Part shown: piece by piece, positions 1 to 7,420 of the stretch
How the letters are laid out: every line of letters begins with the position of its first letter
Numbering within the stretch: the stretch's first letter is position 1
From: Candidatus Methanomethylophilaceae archaeon
Lineage (GTDB): Archaea > Thermoplasmatota > Thermoplasmata > Methanomassiliicoccales > Methanomethylophilaceae
NCBI GenBank assembly: GCA_011620825.1
Contig: WOYN01000041.1
Span: 1 to 14,247, forward strand
Length of the DNA stretch: 14,247 nt
Reading direction: 5' to 3'
The notes under the pieces: generated by a model
What the model was told of the DNA's origin: nothing
What the model saw: the letters and a program-made list of their open reading frames with translations, nothing else
The model's database searches: none
Position numbers and translations under genes: made by a program

Positions 1-352
1 CCTTTTTCCCGGGAGGAATGTTGCTTCCATTGGGTCCGATACCGGAATACAGACGGTCCTCGAACACACGGTACTGCGCACATGCCTGACCGAAGTACAG
101 CGGCGACGTGAGGATGAGCCCATCGCATTTCCTGATGCTTTCGATCAATTCCGAGATCTCATCCCTGAGTATGCACCTGTCGTTCTTTTTGCAGTAGTTG
201 CAGGCTTTGCACGGATTGAGGGTCAAATCCTTTATGTGGACGAACCTGACTTTGTTTCCTTTCTTCTCTGCGCCCTCCGCAACAGCTCTTGCGATGGTCT
301 CCGAGTTGCATCCGGTCCTCGGGCTACTGATGATTGCGATTATGTCGGACAT
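1..352 (-). CDS. Iron-sulfur flavoprotein / NADPH-dependent FMN reductase family, 3' end missing
   Basis: The gene reads leftward off the window edge; the first 117 residues are visible from the ATG at 350-352. It opens with a flavodoxin-like beta strand and phosphate loop (SDIIAIISSPRTGCNS, FMN phosphate binding). A compact cysteine motif follows: C48, C51, C54 and C60, spaced CX2CX2CX5C. This matches the 4Fe-4S motif known from methanogen iron-sulfur flavoproteins (Isf). The later segment LILTSPLYFGQ is the usual flavin-contacting loop. Such proteins are cytoplasmic flavin/FeS electron carriers, and some reduce O2 or peroxide. It is divergent from an HxlR regulator across an 81-bp gap, which suggests redox-responsive control. 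The family is secure; whether it is a true Isf or a generic flavodoxin-fold reductase needs the missing C-terminus. Confidence 0.85.
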   Translation of the reverse strand, partial: MSDIIAIISSPRTGCNSETIARAVAEGAEKKGNKVRFVHIKDLTLNPCKACNYCKKNDRCILRDEISELIESIRKCDGLILTSPLYFGQACAQYRVFEDRLYSGIGPNGSNIPPGKK

Positions 353-388
353 TTTATTTTTTCTCTCGGCCTCGGCCCACGGTTGGTA

Positions 389-420
389 AGTAGATAAAGA
401 TTTAATATTCTTTTGATACT
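389..420. promoter_or_regulatory. Divergent promoter with 32-bp imperfect dyad, probable HxlR operator
   Basis: The symmetry is AGTA-N3-AAAGA-N8-TCTTT-N3-TACT, with 10 of 16 pairs matching. The dyad is centred on the A/T-rich TATA-like stretch TTTAATAT (401-408). The box lies 26-33 nt upstream of the HxlR ATG at 434, fitting a leaderless transcript. The same A/T core could serve the leftward flavoprotein gene. Occupation of the dyad would block TBP access in both directions. Operator function is inferred from position and symmetry. Confidence 0.5.
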
Positions 421-433
421 GCAAACTCATATC

Positions 434-769
434 ATGGATCCGCCAAGGTATGACTGTGCCGCAGACGCCACGATGTCTGTCATCGAAGGCAGGTGGAAGA
501 CCACCATCCTATGTCTTCTGGTCAAACACGGCACCCTGCGCTTCTCAGAGATCAGAAAAATGATACCGCCGATATCTCCGCGGATATTGACCAAGCAGCT
601 ACGGGAACTGGAGTCCGACGGGATAATCGACCGCAACGTAACGGGGGATAGATTGTCCAAGGTGGAGTATTCGCTGACCGACAGAGGGCGCTCCCTCGGC
701 CCCGTGCTCGAATGCTTGGCGGAATGGGGCCTCGAAAACATGTTAAAGGAAATTGTGCGGTTGAAGTGA
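434..769 (+). CDS. HxlR-family winged-helix transcriptional regulator
   Basis: A 111-residue cytoplasmic DNA-binding protein, the usual HxlR/DUF24 length. The N-terminus MDPPRYDCAADATMSVIEGRWKT... is the family signature: a Cys near residue 8, then a helix ending in the G-(K/R)-W-K motif at residues 19-22. The recognition region is LRFSEIRKMIPPISPRILT, followed by a wing (VEYSLTDRGRSL) and a C-terminal dimerisation helix. The ATG at 434 is chosen over an in-frame TTG at 413, because the TATA-like box at 401-408 would start transcription almost exactly at 434 and the family normally starts here. C8 matches the N-terminal cysteine that senses thiol stress in characterised relatives such as YodB and HypR; a second cysteine is at 27. 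It probably controls the divergent flavoprotein gene and itself. Confidence 0.92.
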   Translation: MDPPRYDCAADATMSVIEGRWKTTILCLLVKHGTLRFSEIRKMIPPISPRILTKQLRELESDGIIDRNVTGDRLSKVEYSLTDRGRSLGPVLECLAEWGLENMLKEIVRLK

Positions 770-802
770 CCGCATTCATATTCCCGATGTCGGCCGTGCC
801 CG

Positions 803-810
803 TTTTTAAT
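803..810 (+). promoter_or_regulatory. TATA-like box of the HprK-like gene
   Basis: TTTTTAAT lies 29-36 nt before the ATG at 839, predicting a transcript with only a few leader bases. It separates this gene from the HxlR gene ending at 769, so the two need not be cotranscribed. Confidence 0.5.
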
Positions 811-838
811 AGGTACACCTGCATGTCGCCACGGTAAG

Positions 839-1774
839 ATGGACTACAGGGTGGATATCATAAGCACCGAACGCGTGCGAGAGCTCAAAGAACGATATTC
901 CGAACGAAAGTTCTTCACGTCGAAAGCAGACATATGCGGGGTCTGTTTCCAGCTTTATACCGAAAATCGGGAATATCTCGAGATGTGGACCGAGAATTTT
1001 TACGCGATGGGGGACCATGTGCGGTCCCACGCCCGCGCATACGAGGTGTCGGATCCCGGCGAGGATGCCCATGTTGACTACGATCCTCTGTCGTCCACGG
1101 TTTTTATTTTCAACTTCGATTACTACGGATGGGTTAAGAGCATCGCCCTGGGCGTCACGGGTAATCTGCTGGAGGACGTCCATGATATCTACCCGATACA
1201 CGGCGCGGTCATCGACATAGACGGCTCCGGCGTGACACTTATCGCGCCCTCGAAGACAGGTAAGACCACCCAGTCCTGGGGGCTCCTGAGGATGGACAAC
1301 GCTCGTTTGATATCGGACGACTGGTACTTTGTCGTTCTTGGGAACGGGAGACCGACCGCCCTTGCTTCCGAGAAGAACTGCTATATCGATGCCGACATCG
1401 GTGACGTCTGGGAAGAGTACAGGCCGCTTGTCGCGTGCACCGAGTTCGATAACAAAGGGCGGTGCGTCGCAAACATAAGATGGGTCCGTGGCGAATCGTC
1501 CGTTATTCCCTCTACTTCGGTACGGACCGTGATATTCCTTAAGCGTGACCAATCAGAACCCGTACTAGAGACGGAACTTGACACCGACCAGGCGATAGAA
1601 TACATGCTTCGAAACGACATGTGCAACCCCCATCAGCTTATACGCACCGAGGACAAGATGAAACTGAGGGCCGATTTCCTGCGGAAATATTTCGACACGT
1701 GCAGGATATTCTTGATCAATACGACCGGATCGCCCGAAGAGACCCAGGAAAGAATAAGGAAGCTTATAGCGTAA
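839..1774 (+). CDS. HPr kinase/PEPCK-like P-loop protein of unknown substrate
   Basis: A 311-residue soluble protein. Residues about 119-165 carry the HprK C-terminal / PEP-carboxykinase-type nucleotide site. HGAV is followed by the P-loop APSKTGKTT (136-144) and, about 15 residues on, ISDDW, with D160 and D161 placed like the metal-binding acidic pair of HprK. The first 115 residues form a separate N-terminal region I do not recognise, and the C-terminal part is helical. HprK normally phosphorylates HPr of the bacterial PTS, and archaea of this type are not expected to have that system. The substrate is therefore unknown; free amino acids, another protein or a small peptide are all possible. 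The 3' end overlaps the convergent sfsA remnant by 11 bp. The nucleotide-binding fold is confident, the role is not. Confidence 0.75.
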   Translation: MDYRVDIISTERVRELKERYSERKFFTSKADICGVCFQLYTENREYLEMWTENFYAMGDHVRSHARAYEVSDPGEDAHVDYDPLSSTVFIFNFDYYGWVKSIALGVTGNLLEDVHDIYPIHGAVIDIDGSGVTLIAPSKTGKTTQSWGLLRMDNARLISDDWYFVVLGNGRPTALASEKNCYIDADIGDVWEEYRPLVACTEFDNKGRCVANIRWVRGESSVIPSTSVRTVIFLKRDQSEPVLETELDTDQAIEYMLRNDMCNPHQLIRTEDKMKLRADFLRKYFDTCRIFLINTTGSPEETQERIRKLIA

Positions 1775-2462
1775 TCCTGTTCCTCGATTTTACGGGAATA
1801 CAATATGCCAGATTTAAAGAATTTTCATCAACTTCACATATGTACTCCGTAACTTCCGCGCCTGCGGAGACGGCTTCTCCCAGTGCGATGCCGAAATCCC
1901 CGTGCATCTCGTAGTTCGGAGTGAAATGATCTGCCTCCGACATCTGCACCACAAAAACAGATAATGCTCCATATCCCTCTGAAACACAATGTGCCAGACC
2001 ACTTCTTAGGTGCTTGATTCCTCTGTCTGTGGGCGCATCGGGAAAAGGGCCCTTCCATCATTTTCCAATGTCATGCCTTTGACCTCAGCGAATATCTTCT
2101 TTTCATTCTCCCCGATATAGAAGTCGAAACGCGAATCTCCGTGCCCTGCCTTCATCCCCACAAGTGCCGGGCCATTGCAGATTCTGCCGAGGGATATAGC
2201 CTCCGCATATACCGCATTGGGCACTTGTGAATCGATGTTGACAACAATATTCCTTTGCAGGCCGAAACAGGGTCATAGGACGTCTTCCTTTCGAGATGGT
2301 CGTAATGTACCAGAATTACCTTTGTACCCGGTATCAGGATCTCTCTGCAACGTCCCATGTTGTTTACGTGGCAGATTGTCTCACCATCGTCAAAGTCACT
2401 TTCGCGATGAATCGGTTCGGCCTCTCGATGAACGTTGAGCCAACGGTGTTGGGATATCTCAT
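1764..2462 (-). pseudogene. sfsA: Frameshifted sfsA (sugar fermentation stimulation protein A, nuclease family)
   Basis: Joining four reading-frame segments gives a full-length SfsA of about 233 residues (E. coli SfsA is about 234). In order these are STFIERPNRFIAKV, then MGRCREILIPGTKVILVHY, then NAVYAEAISLGRI...GHGDSRFDFYIGE...FAEVKGMTL (the PD-(D/E)XK-like core, SRxDF...EVK), then DAPTDRGIKHLRSG...PVKSRNRITL. The breaks lie near 2395-2399, 2249-2254 and 2039-2047. Each is explained by one missing base in a short homopolymer. As written, translation from the ATG at 2460-2462 stops at about 2364. That ATG overlaps the nitroreductase stop (ATGA), indicating a former coupled operon. Base use is more A/T-rich than in the neighbours. 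The identity is clear. Real decay is favoured over sequencing error, which cannot be excluded. Confidence 0.85.
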
Positions 2463-3028
2463 CTGATCCAGCCTAGGACCTTGACCTCTTTCCTGGGCTT
2501 TATCGGCGTCCGTACGGAGGGCCACCCCAGTGTTATCGCGGCCAGGTACATATAATCGTCCGGAACGCCCAGGTCCCTGCGGAATCCCGTGTCGCGCCCC
2601 AGTCCCTGGGCGAACCCTATGAAACAAGTTCCGAGCCCCATGGAATGGGCTGCAAGCATTATGTTCTCGGCTGCGATCGACGCATCTTCCACCGGCTCCA
2701 CGGCCTCGGGCGAGGCGAAAATGAATATCTGCACCGGAGAGTTGAAAAAGATATTGAAGTCCTCGCGGGAAAGCATATCGATAATGCGCTCGTCCGGATT
2801 GCACTTAAGCTTCTCACCCTCTATCCTGAGGTCCTTCGCCCTGTCGGAGTATTCCTTGGCACGCTCTTTGTTCTCGACCACTGCAAAAGCCAGGGCCTGC
2901 CGGTTCATTGCATTGGGGCCGCGGAATCCCGCTTTCAGAAGCTCCATGACCGTTTCTTCCGGAACCTTTTCGTCGGTGTATTCACGCACGGATACGCGGG
3001 TGTTGATGTTCTCCAGGATCGGATTCAT
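2459..3028 (-). CDS. Nitroreductase-family flavoprotein
   Basis: A 189-residue protein of typical length for small FMN-dependent nitroreductases, which pass electrons from NAD(P)H to nitro, quinone or related compounds in the cytoplasm. Family marks are NTRVSVREY at residues 9-17 (the S-x-R FMN-phosphate contact), GFRGPNAMNRQ at 34-44 (equivalent to the APSxxNxQ flavin loop), MGLGTCFIGF in the second half and the closing ITLGWP segment. The ATG at 3026-3028 is preferred over in-frame starts up to 3121. It matches the family N-terminus and has a TTTTTA box (3051-3056) 23-28 nt upstream. Its TGA overlaps the ATG of the broken sfsA. The natural substrate cannot be read from sequence. Confidence 0.9.
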   Translation of the reverse strand: MNPILENINTRVSVREYTDEKVPEETVMELLKAGFRGPNAMNRQALAFAVVENKERAKEYSDRAKDLRIEGEKLKCNPDERIIDMLSREDFNIFFNSPVQIFIFASPEAVEPVEDASIAAENIMLAAHSMGLGTCFIGFAQGLGRDTGFRRDLGVPDDYMYLAAITLGWPSVRTPIKPRKEVKVLGWIR

Positions 3029-3102
3029 AGTACTGTATCGCCGATGTACGTAAAAACTGATTGCAATCTTCAATGAACAATCGTGAAAAGCGCGGGGGAC
3101 CG

Positions 3103-3108
3103 AAAAAA
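3103..3108 (-). terminator. Oligo-T terminator downstream of tRNA-Ser
   Basis: On the transcribed strand a run of six T (TCTTTTTTCGG context) lies about 41 nt after the tRNA 3' end. Such T-tracts terminate archaeal RNA polymerase. No strong hairpin is needed or seen. Confidence 0.45.
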
Positions 3109-3148
3109 GATTGGAATCCAAATCTGACGATCTGGCTGGAGTTGAAAG

Positions 3149-3233
3149 CGCGGAGGGAGGGATTCGAACCCCCGGGGCGAGACGCCACCGGTTTTCAAGA
3201 CCGGCGCCTTAGTCCAGGCTGAGCTACCTCCGC
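3149..3233 (-). tRNA. tRNA-Ser (anticodon TGA)
   Basis: An 85-nt class II tRNA. The acceptor stem GCGGAGG pairs with CCTCCGC. The anticodon arm CCGGT-CTTGAAA-ACCGG gives anticodon TGA (plus-strand 3195-3197), reading UCA. The long variable arm contains GGCG/CGCC. The T arm is GGGGG-TTCGAAT-CCCTC with one G-U pair. The discriminator base is G, as expected for serine tRNA. No intron is seen and CCA is not encoded (the next bases are CTTT), so CCA must be added afterwards. An AT-rich promoter box lies just upstream. Confidence 0.97.
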
Positions 3234-3256
3234 TCGCACGGATAATAAAGGACTCC

Positions 3257-3264
3257 ATATTTAA
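3257..3264 (-). promoter_or_regulatory. TATA box of tRNA-Ser
   Basis: TTAAATAT on the transcribed strand is centred about 27 nt upstream of the mature tRNA 5' end, the canonical archaeal spacing. It stands out in the otherwise mixed-composition 3234-3319 gap. Confidence 0.6.
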
Positions 3265-3319
3265 CGGGAACTCTCGGGATCCGGGATTTTGTGCGTTCGG
3301 TCTCGCGGTTCCGGGATCT

Positions 3320-4255
3320 TCAGTCGCTTAAAACCGACCCCTTCTGCTCTGTCGGCCATATCTTTTCACTGTATGTCGTGAATATAGTGAACCAGATCGT
3401 TTCCATTACCAGAGATACGGCACAGGGTACTGCGGCCTCGGTCATCCCTGCAAGGAGCACCATGCTTAGGGAAACGGCCATCCCGGAATTCTTCCATACC
3501 GTGAATAGAATGTAGATCATTCCCATGTCACGGTCAACGCCCGATCTTTTCAGAACATATGTCGCAACTATGCCGAGCACGAATATCTTAACGAAACATG
3601 CGAGGATTATCCAGAGCACTATGTCGAGCTCCGAGATGATGTAATCCCTGTTGGACCCGAGCGCCAGGAACATCAGCAGGAACATCATGATATTGATGAA
3701 CACGATCTTTCCGCGCCGCGGAAGAGAAAAACGCTTCAACACCTGAGATGCGACCAAGGGTATCGTGATGAAGAGCACTATGTACCGCAACACCTCGAGA
3801 GGGCTCACGGCCGAGCCCAAAAGGGCCCAACTGATCAGAGGAGTGATCGCCAGGGCCGAGATATAGATCGCACTGGTCATCATAACCGTTGCCTTGGTGT
3901 CACCGTTAAGATAGAGGGAAGCAGAAACGACCGAAACCGCAGAAGGGACTGACGCAAGCATGACCCAACCGTACCAGATCGCTGTGCTTGTGGGTATGAA
4001 CATCGAACCGATGATTATCGTTATCACGGAATTGACGACAAAACAGCAGACTATTCCCCAAAGTACAGGTTTCCGGTAACTTTTCACATCATCCCTGCGG
4101 AAGGTCAGCCCGTCCAGGGAAACGCTCATCTGCATTATGAGCACGATTATCATTACGGACGATGCGACCTCACCTATGGAGCCGAACAGAAGGGCGGCGA
4201 CGAAACCCATTGCTATCCATACCTTGAGATCCCCGAGGACGTCGATAAGGGCCAT
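3320..4255 (-). CDS. Bile acid:sodium symporter (BASS/COG0385-type) family transporter
   Basis: A 311-residue integral membrane protein with about nine to ten hydrophobic helices, for example IAMGFVAALLFG near the start, VLWGIVCCFVVNSVI, VLRYIVLFITIPLVA and VLWIILACFVKIFVLG. The segment WVMLASVPSAVSVVSASLYLNGDTKAT, about residues 100-126, matches the discontinuous core-helix region of the BASS fold. These transporters move organic anions with sodium; relatives carry bile acids, pantoate or pyruvate. The substrate here is not determinable, and the name does not imply bile acids. The ATG at 4253-4255 is used because the sequence becomes hydrophobic right after it; upstream in-frame codons overlap the helicase gene and look non-coding. 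It sits 26 nt after the helicase stop with no clear promoter between, so cotranscription is likely. Confidence 0.85.
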   Translation of the reverse strand: MALIDVLGDLKVWIAMGFVAALLFGSIGEVASSVMIIVLIMQMSVSLDGLTFRRDDVKSYRKPVLWGIVCCFVVNSVITIIIGSMFIPTSTAIWYGWVMLASVPSAVSVVSASLYLNGDTKATVMMTSAIYISALAITPLISWALLGSAVSPLEVLRYIVLFITIPLVASQVLKRFSLPRRGKIVFINIMMFLLMFLALGSNRDYIISELDIVLWIILACFVKIFVLGIVATYVLKRSGVDRDMGMIYILFTVWKNSGMAVSLSMVLLAGMTEAAVPCAVSLVMETIWFTIFTTYSEKIWPTEQKGSVLSD

Positions 4256-4281
4256 CGTCGTACGCCAGAACCATGTCGGAT

Positions 4282-6339
4282 TTATTCTTTGTCGAAGAAC
4301 CGCTCTGCGTCCGCAATGGGGTCCTTCGTCAGACGTGCGTCGAGGTCGGAGGCGTATCTCGCAGCTCGTTTGTCCATGATCACGCACATACCCCTGTCGG
4401 TCTCGGTTCGAATCAGACGGCCGATCGCCTGTTTTATCTTTCTCGTGGCCGGGGCCTCGCTGACAAACTTCCATCCGGAACCCTGGCCGAACCTTTTGTC
4501 ATAGAGTTCGGAAAGCGCGTTGGCCTCCAGGGAGGGGGGCGGATAGGGTATACCGATTATCACAGCCAGAGAAAGCTCTTCGCCGGGGAAGTCCATTCCT
4601 TCCGCTATGGAGCCCCCCATAACGCTGAAGAATACGCCGTCACGACCCTTTTTAAACTGTGCCAGCTCTTCCATTGTACGGCGTGGCTGACCTGAGCATT
4701 CCCAATACATCGGGCGGGCTATGTCGCGTTCCAGAAACGGCCTCATCTTGTTCATTGTTCCATAGGATGTAAAGAAGACGAGGGTGTTCTTGTTGACCGC
4801 ATTGCAGAGCTTGGCGGTCCTGCGCTCTATCCTGGAGAAGATGCTCGGGTCCTTTTTCATCTCGTCGTATTTTGTGGTGACGTCATTCATGTAGACGACG
4901 AGACGGTTCTCTCTCGGAAACGGGGACGGATAGGTCTTGCTTACCGTTCCCGTGGGAAGTCCCATTGTCTTGACATACTGTTCCAGAGGGCGCAGGGTGC
5001 CCGACATGTGCACCCCTCCGTCCAGGCCCCGCATGAAATCCGACACGTCGGTGGGTTCCACGCATGCCGCGTAAAGATAATCCCCGTCGTCGCTGGTCTT
5101 GATCGATTTGATGTAGTTGCTTCCCGTTGCGCCAAGCCAGCTCTGCAGGGATATGGCCAGAGTATCTATGTCCGATACCTTGTGGTCGTCGCTCTCCGAC
5201 AAGAGCACCGTCCTCTCGGAGCCTATGGCGGCCATGTTCGAGATGGCGATATCTAAGCTTTTCTCGCCGATACCATATTTCTGGGTCAGCCCCTCCTTGA
5301 GAACGTCCCCTTCGATTATTTCCTCTTTCTTTCCAAGTTCGAGCTTGTCGCCGGCAGTTTTCTTGATGATGGACTTTATCTGCTTCAGGAAATCCTCCAG
5401 TTTTATCCCCTCCCCTACGGAGGCGGTCTTGAAGGTAGTGCATTCGTCTATCGCCGCATCCACCATTCTGACCGATATGCGGAAGCTCTCCTGCTCCCTT
5501 GCCGCATCGATTATGTTGTGAGCCTCGTCGACTATCACGACGATGTCTTTGCTGTCTACGTCCATATTGCCCATGAACATGTCGCGGATGTTGTCCGAGA
5601 GGATGTGGATATAGGGCGCCACGACAACGTCGGCGGACTTCATTATCACTTTTTTAGCCTCGTAGGGGCACACACCCCTCGCCTCGCAATAGTTGTCCAG
5701 CTGGTCGGAGGTCGGGAATTGGGTCCTGCAGTAGTCCCATACCGCCTCGATCATCTGGTTCGTACGCCCGTAATACTTGCATTTGTCCCCCTTTCCCCGC
5801 TTGCGGTTCTCGCACAACGAAGAAAGGACGTTCGCGGGGAGGGACTCGTTCCTGAAAAGAAGGCATGAACGTCCGCGCCCCGTTATCGGCAGGCCCGACA
5901 CGGGCCTGACCCTGGATATGGCCTTCAGCTCGCTCATCACCTGATTGCTCTGCGACACCGTTCGGGTGAGGTACACGACCTTCTTCTTTCTGGGAATGGC
6001 GTGCTCCAGTGCGGCGGATAGAGAAACAATGGTCTTGCCTGTACCGGTCCCGGATTCCATTACGATATGACGTGAGGAGTCCAGACAGCCCCTGATGTCG
6101 CTGATGATCGATATCTGTCCGGGACGCGGAACGTACGGCAGGTAGGGGGCCGCCTCGTTCTCGGTTTCGGCGAACGCCGGGGTATCTTCAAAGAATGTGT
6201 CTTCGATGCTGTCTTCCGTTTCCAGAAGACAGCTCTGCGCACTGACAGCGTCCTCGCTCAGCCGGGCGCCGCAGATACGGCAACGTTCAGCTCCCGGAAG
6301 GTTCAGGCTCTTGCAGCGTTTGCAGAACAGACCTTGCAT
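4282..6339 (-). CDS. XPD/Rad3-like superfamily 2 DNA helicase with FeS cluster and N-terminal zinc ribbon
   Basis: A 685-residue ATP-dependent helicase of the XPD/DinG group, which unwinds DNA 5' to 3' in repair. An N-terminal zinc ribbon (C6, C9, C20, C23) is followed by an acidic linker to about residue 65. Then come Walker A GTGTGKT (97-103), motif Ia YLTRTVSQSNQ, an FeS domain with candidate ligands C159, C176, C187 and C224 (the last in CPY, as in human XPD), the DEAH box (271-274), motif IV/V segments including VHMSGTL, and motif VI QAIGRLIR (637-644). All key motifs are present and the reading frame is intact. The ATG at 6337-6339 keeps the zinc ribbon, and a GTTATAAC box lies 22-29 nt upstream. 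The ribbon is an extra module compared with the minimal archaeal XPDs I know. Exact XPD versus DinG-like role is undecided. Confidence 0.93.
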   Translation of the reverse strand: MQGLFCKRCKSLNLPGAERCRICGARLSEDAVSAQSCLLETEDSIEDTFFEDTPAFAETENEAAPYLPYVPRPGQISIISDIRGCLDSSRHIVMESGTGTGKTIVSLSAALEHAIPRKKKVVYLTRTVSQSNQVMSELKAISRVRPVSGLPITGRGRSCLLFRNESLPANVLSSLCENRKRGKGDKCKYYGRTNQMIEAVWDYCRTQFPTSDQLDNYCEARGVCPYEAKKVIMKSADVVVAPYIHILSDNIRDMFMGNMDVDSKDIVVIVDEAHNIIDAAREQESFRISVRMVDAAIDECTTFKTASVGEGIKLEDFLKQIKSIIKKTAGDKLELGKKEEIIEGDVLKEGLTQKYGIGEKSLDIAISNMAAIGSERTVLLSESDDHKVSDIDTLAISLQSWLGATGSNYIKSIKTSDDGDYLYAACVEPTDVSDFMRGLDGGVHMSGTLRPLEQYVKTMGLPTGTVSKTYPSPFPRENRLVVYMNDVTTKYDEMKKDPSIFSRIERRTAKLCNAVNKNTLVFFTSYGTMNKMRPFLERDIARPMYWECSGQPRRTMEELAQFKKGRDGVFFSVMGGSIAEGMDFPGEELSLAVIIGIPYPPPSLEANALSELYDKRFGQGSGWKFVSEAPATRKIKQAIGRLIRTETDRGMCVIMDKRAARYASDLDARLTKDPIADAERFFDKE

Positions 6340-6360
6340 AATTCCGATAATGCCGTTTCT

Positions 6361-6368
6361 GTTATAAC
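6361..6368 (-). promoter_or_regulatory. TATA-like box of the XPD-like helicase
   Basis: GTTATAAC (self-complementary) lies 22-29 nt upstream of the helicase ATG. It predicts a leaderless transcript running through the helicase and probably the BASS transporter. The remaining gap to the TPR gene (6369-6419) shows no other feature. Confidence 0.5.
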
Positions 6369-6419
6369 CGTTCCCCGGGGGTCCCCCCGAATATTCCGAA
6401 AGTGGGAGGTCCGCCCGGA

Positions 6420-7334
6420 TCAGAAACGCTCTCCGTCGTCCTCGGCGAATTTGACGGCCGCTTCGCCGATGTTCAGCTCCAGCGCGCGGAGGAGATGCTT
6501 TTCCGCCTCTTCTGACTCGTTCATCCCCATGAGTATCTCGGAGACCTCCCTGTGGACCTGCATGAGCAGCTCCCTGGTCTCCGGGCGGTGGAACGAAAGC
6601 ATCACTTCCAATATCGCGATCGCGGCCTCGTAGTCCCTGACGGCATCCTCGAACGATTCATCTTCGACCTCCAGGTCCCCTCTCGACACGAGTGCGAATA
6701 TCAGCGCCATCTCGTCATCGAGGGAGTTTTCGCCCATGAGCTCCTGGCAGACGGATATGGAACGGTCGTAGTAATCGAGGGATTCTTCCTTTCTGCCCAT
6801 TTCGTGCTCGGCCTGCCCCATCAGGTTCAGGGCTTCGACGTAACGGTTCTTGGACCATGCGTCGTTCTTGTCGAACAGCATCTTCTCCGCTTTGATGATG
6901 AACGGTGCCAAGTTTTCAGGATATCCCTCGTCTAAAAGGTCTTCGGCGCAGGATATGCACATTTTTATGATTCCCCGCTCGTCGAAATGCCTCGAGCCTG
7001 AACTGAGCTCGTCCAGACGTTCCGATGCTTTGGCGTAGTCCTCGGCCATTCCTGCGGCCCCGTCGGATGTTTGGATCTCGCCCCTCGAAACGTACGCCTT
7101 GACATAGGTGCCGGCATCGACACTTTCCCCCAGGGACTCCATGAGGTCTATGATTTCCGCCGCGTCGTCGAAGTCCGTCATCGCCGAGATGAAGGAATCC
7201 ATCATCGAAAGAACGCATCCTCTGTTCACGTATGCCTCGAGACGCTGCTCGTTGGTTCCGTTCTCCTCGTACTCTTCCACCTTTCTGTTATAATCTTCGA
7301 GTGCCTCTTCGAGGTGCCGATCGGACTTTCTCAT
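6420..7334 (-). CDS. TPR-like helical repeat protein
   Basis: A 304-residue acidic, fully helical cytoplasmic protein. Several degenerate 34-40 residue helix-turn-helix units resemble tetratricopeptide repeats: EAYVNRGCVLSMMDSFISAM near residues 34-53, YVKAYVSRGEIQ, VEALNLMGQAEHEMGRKEES (the clearest unit), and the later units FALVSRGDLEVEDESFEDAV and MGMNESEEAEKHLLRALEL. No catalytic motif, signal peptide or membrane span is visible. TPR arrays act as protein-binding scaffolds; the partner is unknown. The ATG at 7332-7334 is chosen over the adjacent GTG at 7335-7337; an A/T tract (TTTTTT, 7361-7366) about 27-32 nt upstream fits a near-leaderless start. It is divergent from the pyridoxal kinase gene. 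Confidence 0.8.
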   Translation of the reverse strand: MRKSDRHLEEALEDYNRKVEEYEENGTNEQRLEAYVNRGCVLSMMDSFISAMTDFDDAAEIIDLMESLGESVDAGTYVKAYVSRGEIQTSDGAAGMAEDYAKASERLDELSSGSRHFDERGIIKMCISCAEDLLDEGYPENLAPFIIKAEKMLFDKNDAWSKNRYVEALNLMGQAEHEMGRKEESLDYYDRSISVCQELMGENSLDDEMALIFALVSRGDLEVEDESFEDAVRDYEAAIAILEVMLSFHRPETRELLMQVHREVSEILMGMNESEEAEKHLLRALELNIGEAAVKFAEDDGERF

Positions 7335-7420
7335 CACCTGTGATGATAACGGAGGATGCTAAAAAACATTGCAATCGCAACGGCATTAAGACAGCACCGT
7401 TGTTTTGTCGTTCACAGAAG

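Noticed and set aside
806..1552. Long open frame (248 codons) antisense to the HprK-like gene
   Set aside because: It mirrors codon bias of the opposite-strand gene, shows no family motif, and the plus-strand gene has clear P-loop motifs and a promoter.
1764..2462. Programmed frameshifting to make intact SfsA
   Set aside because: Three separate shifts in about 350 bp without slippery-site or pseudoknot signals are implausible; gene decay or sequence error explains it better.
3029..3148. Possible small RNA between tRNA-Ser and the nitroreductase
   Set aside because: Only a T-tract and a weak TATA-like box for the nitroreductase are visible, with no stable fold or second T-tract defining an RNA.
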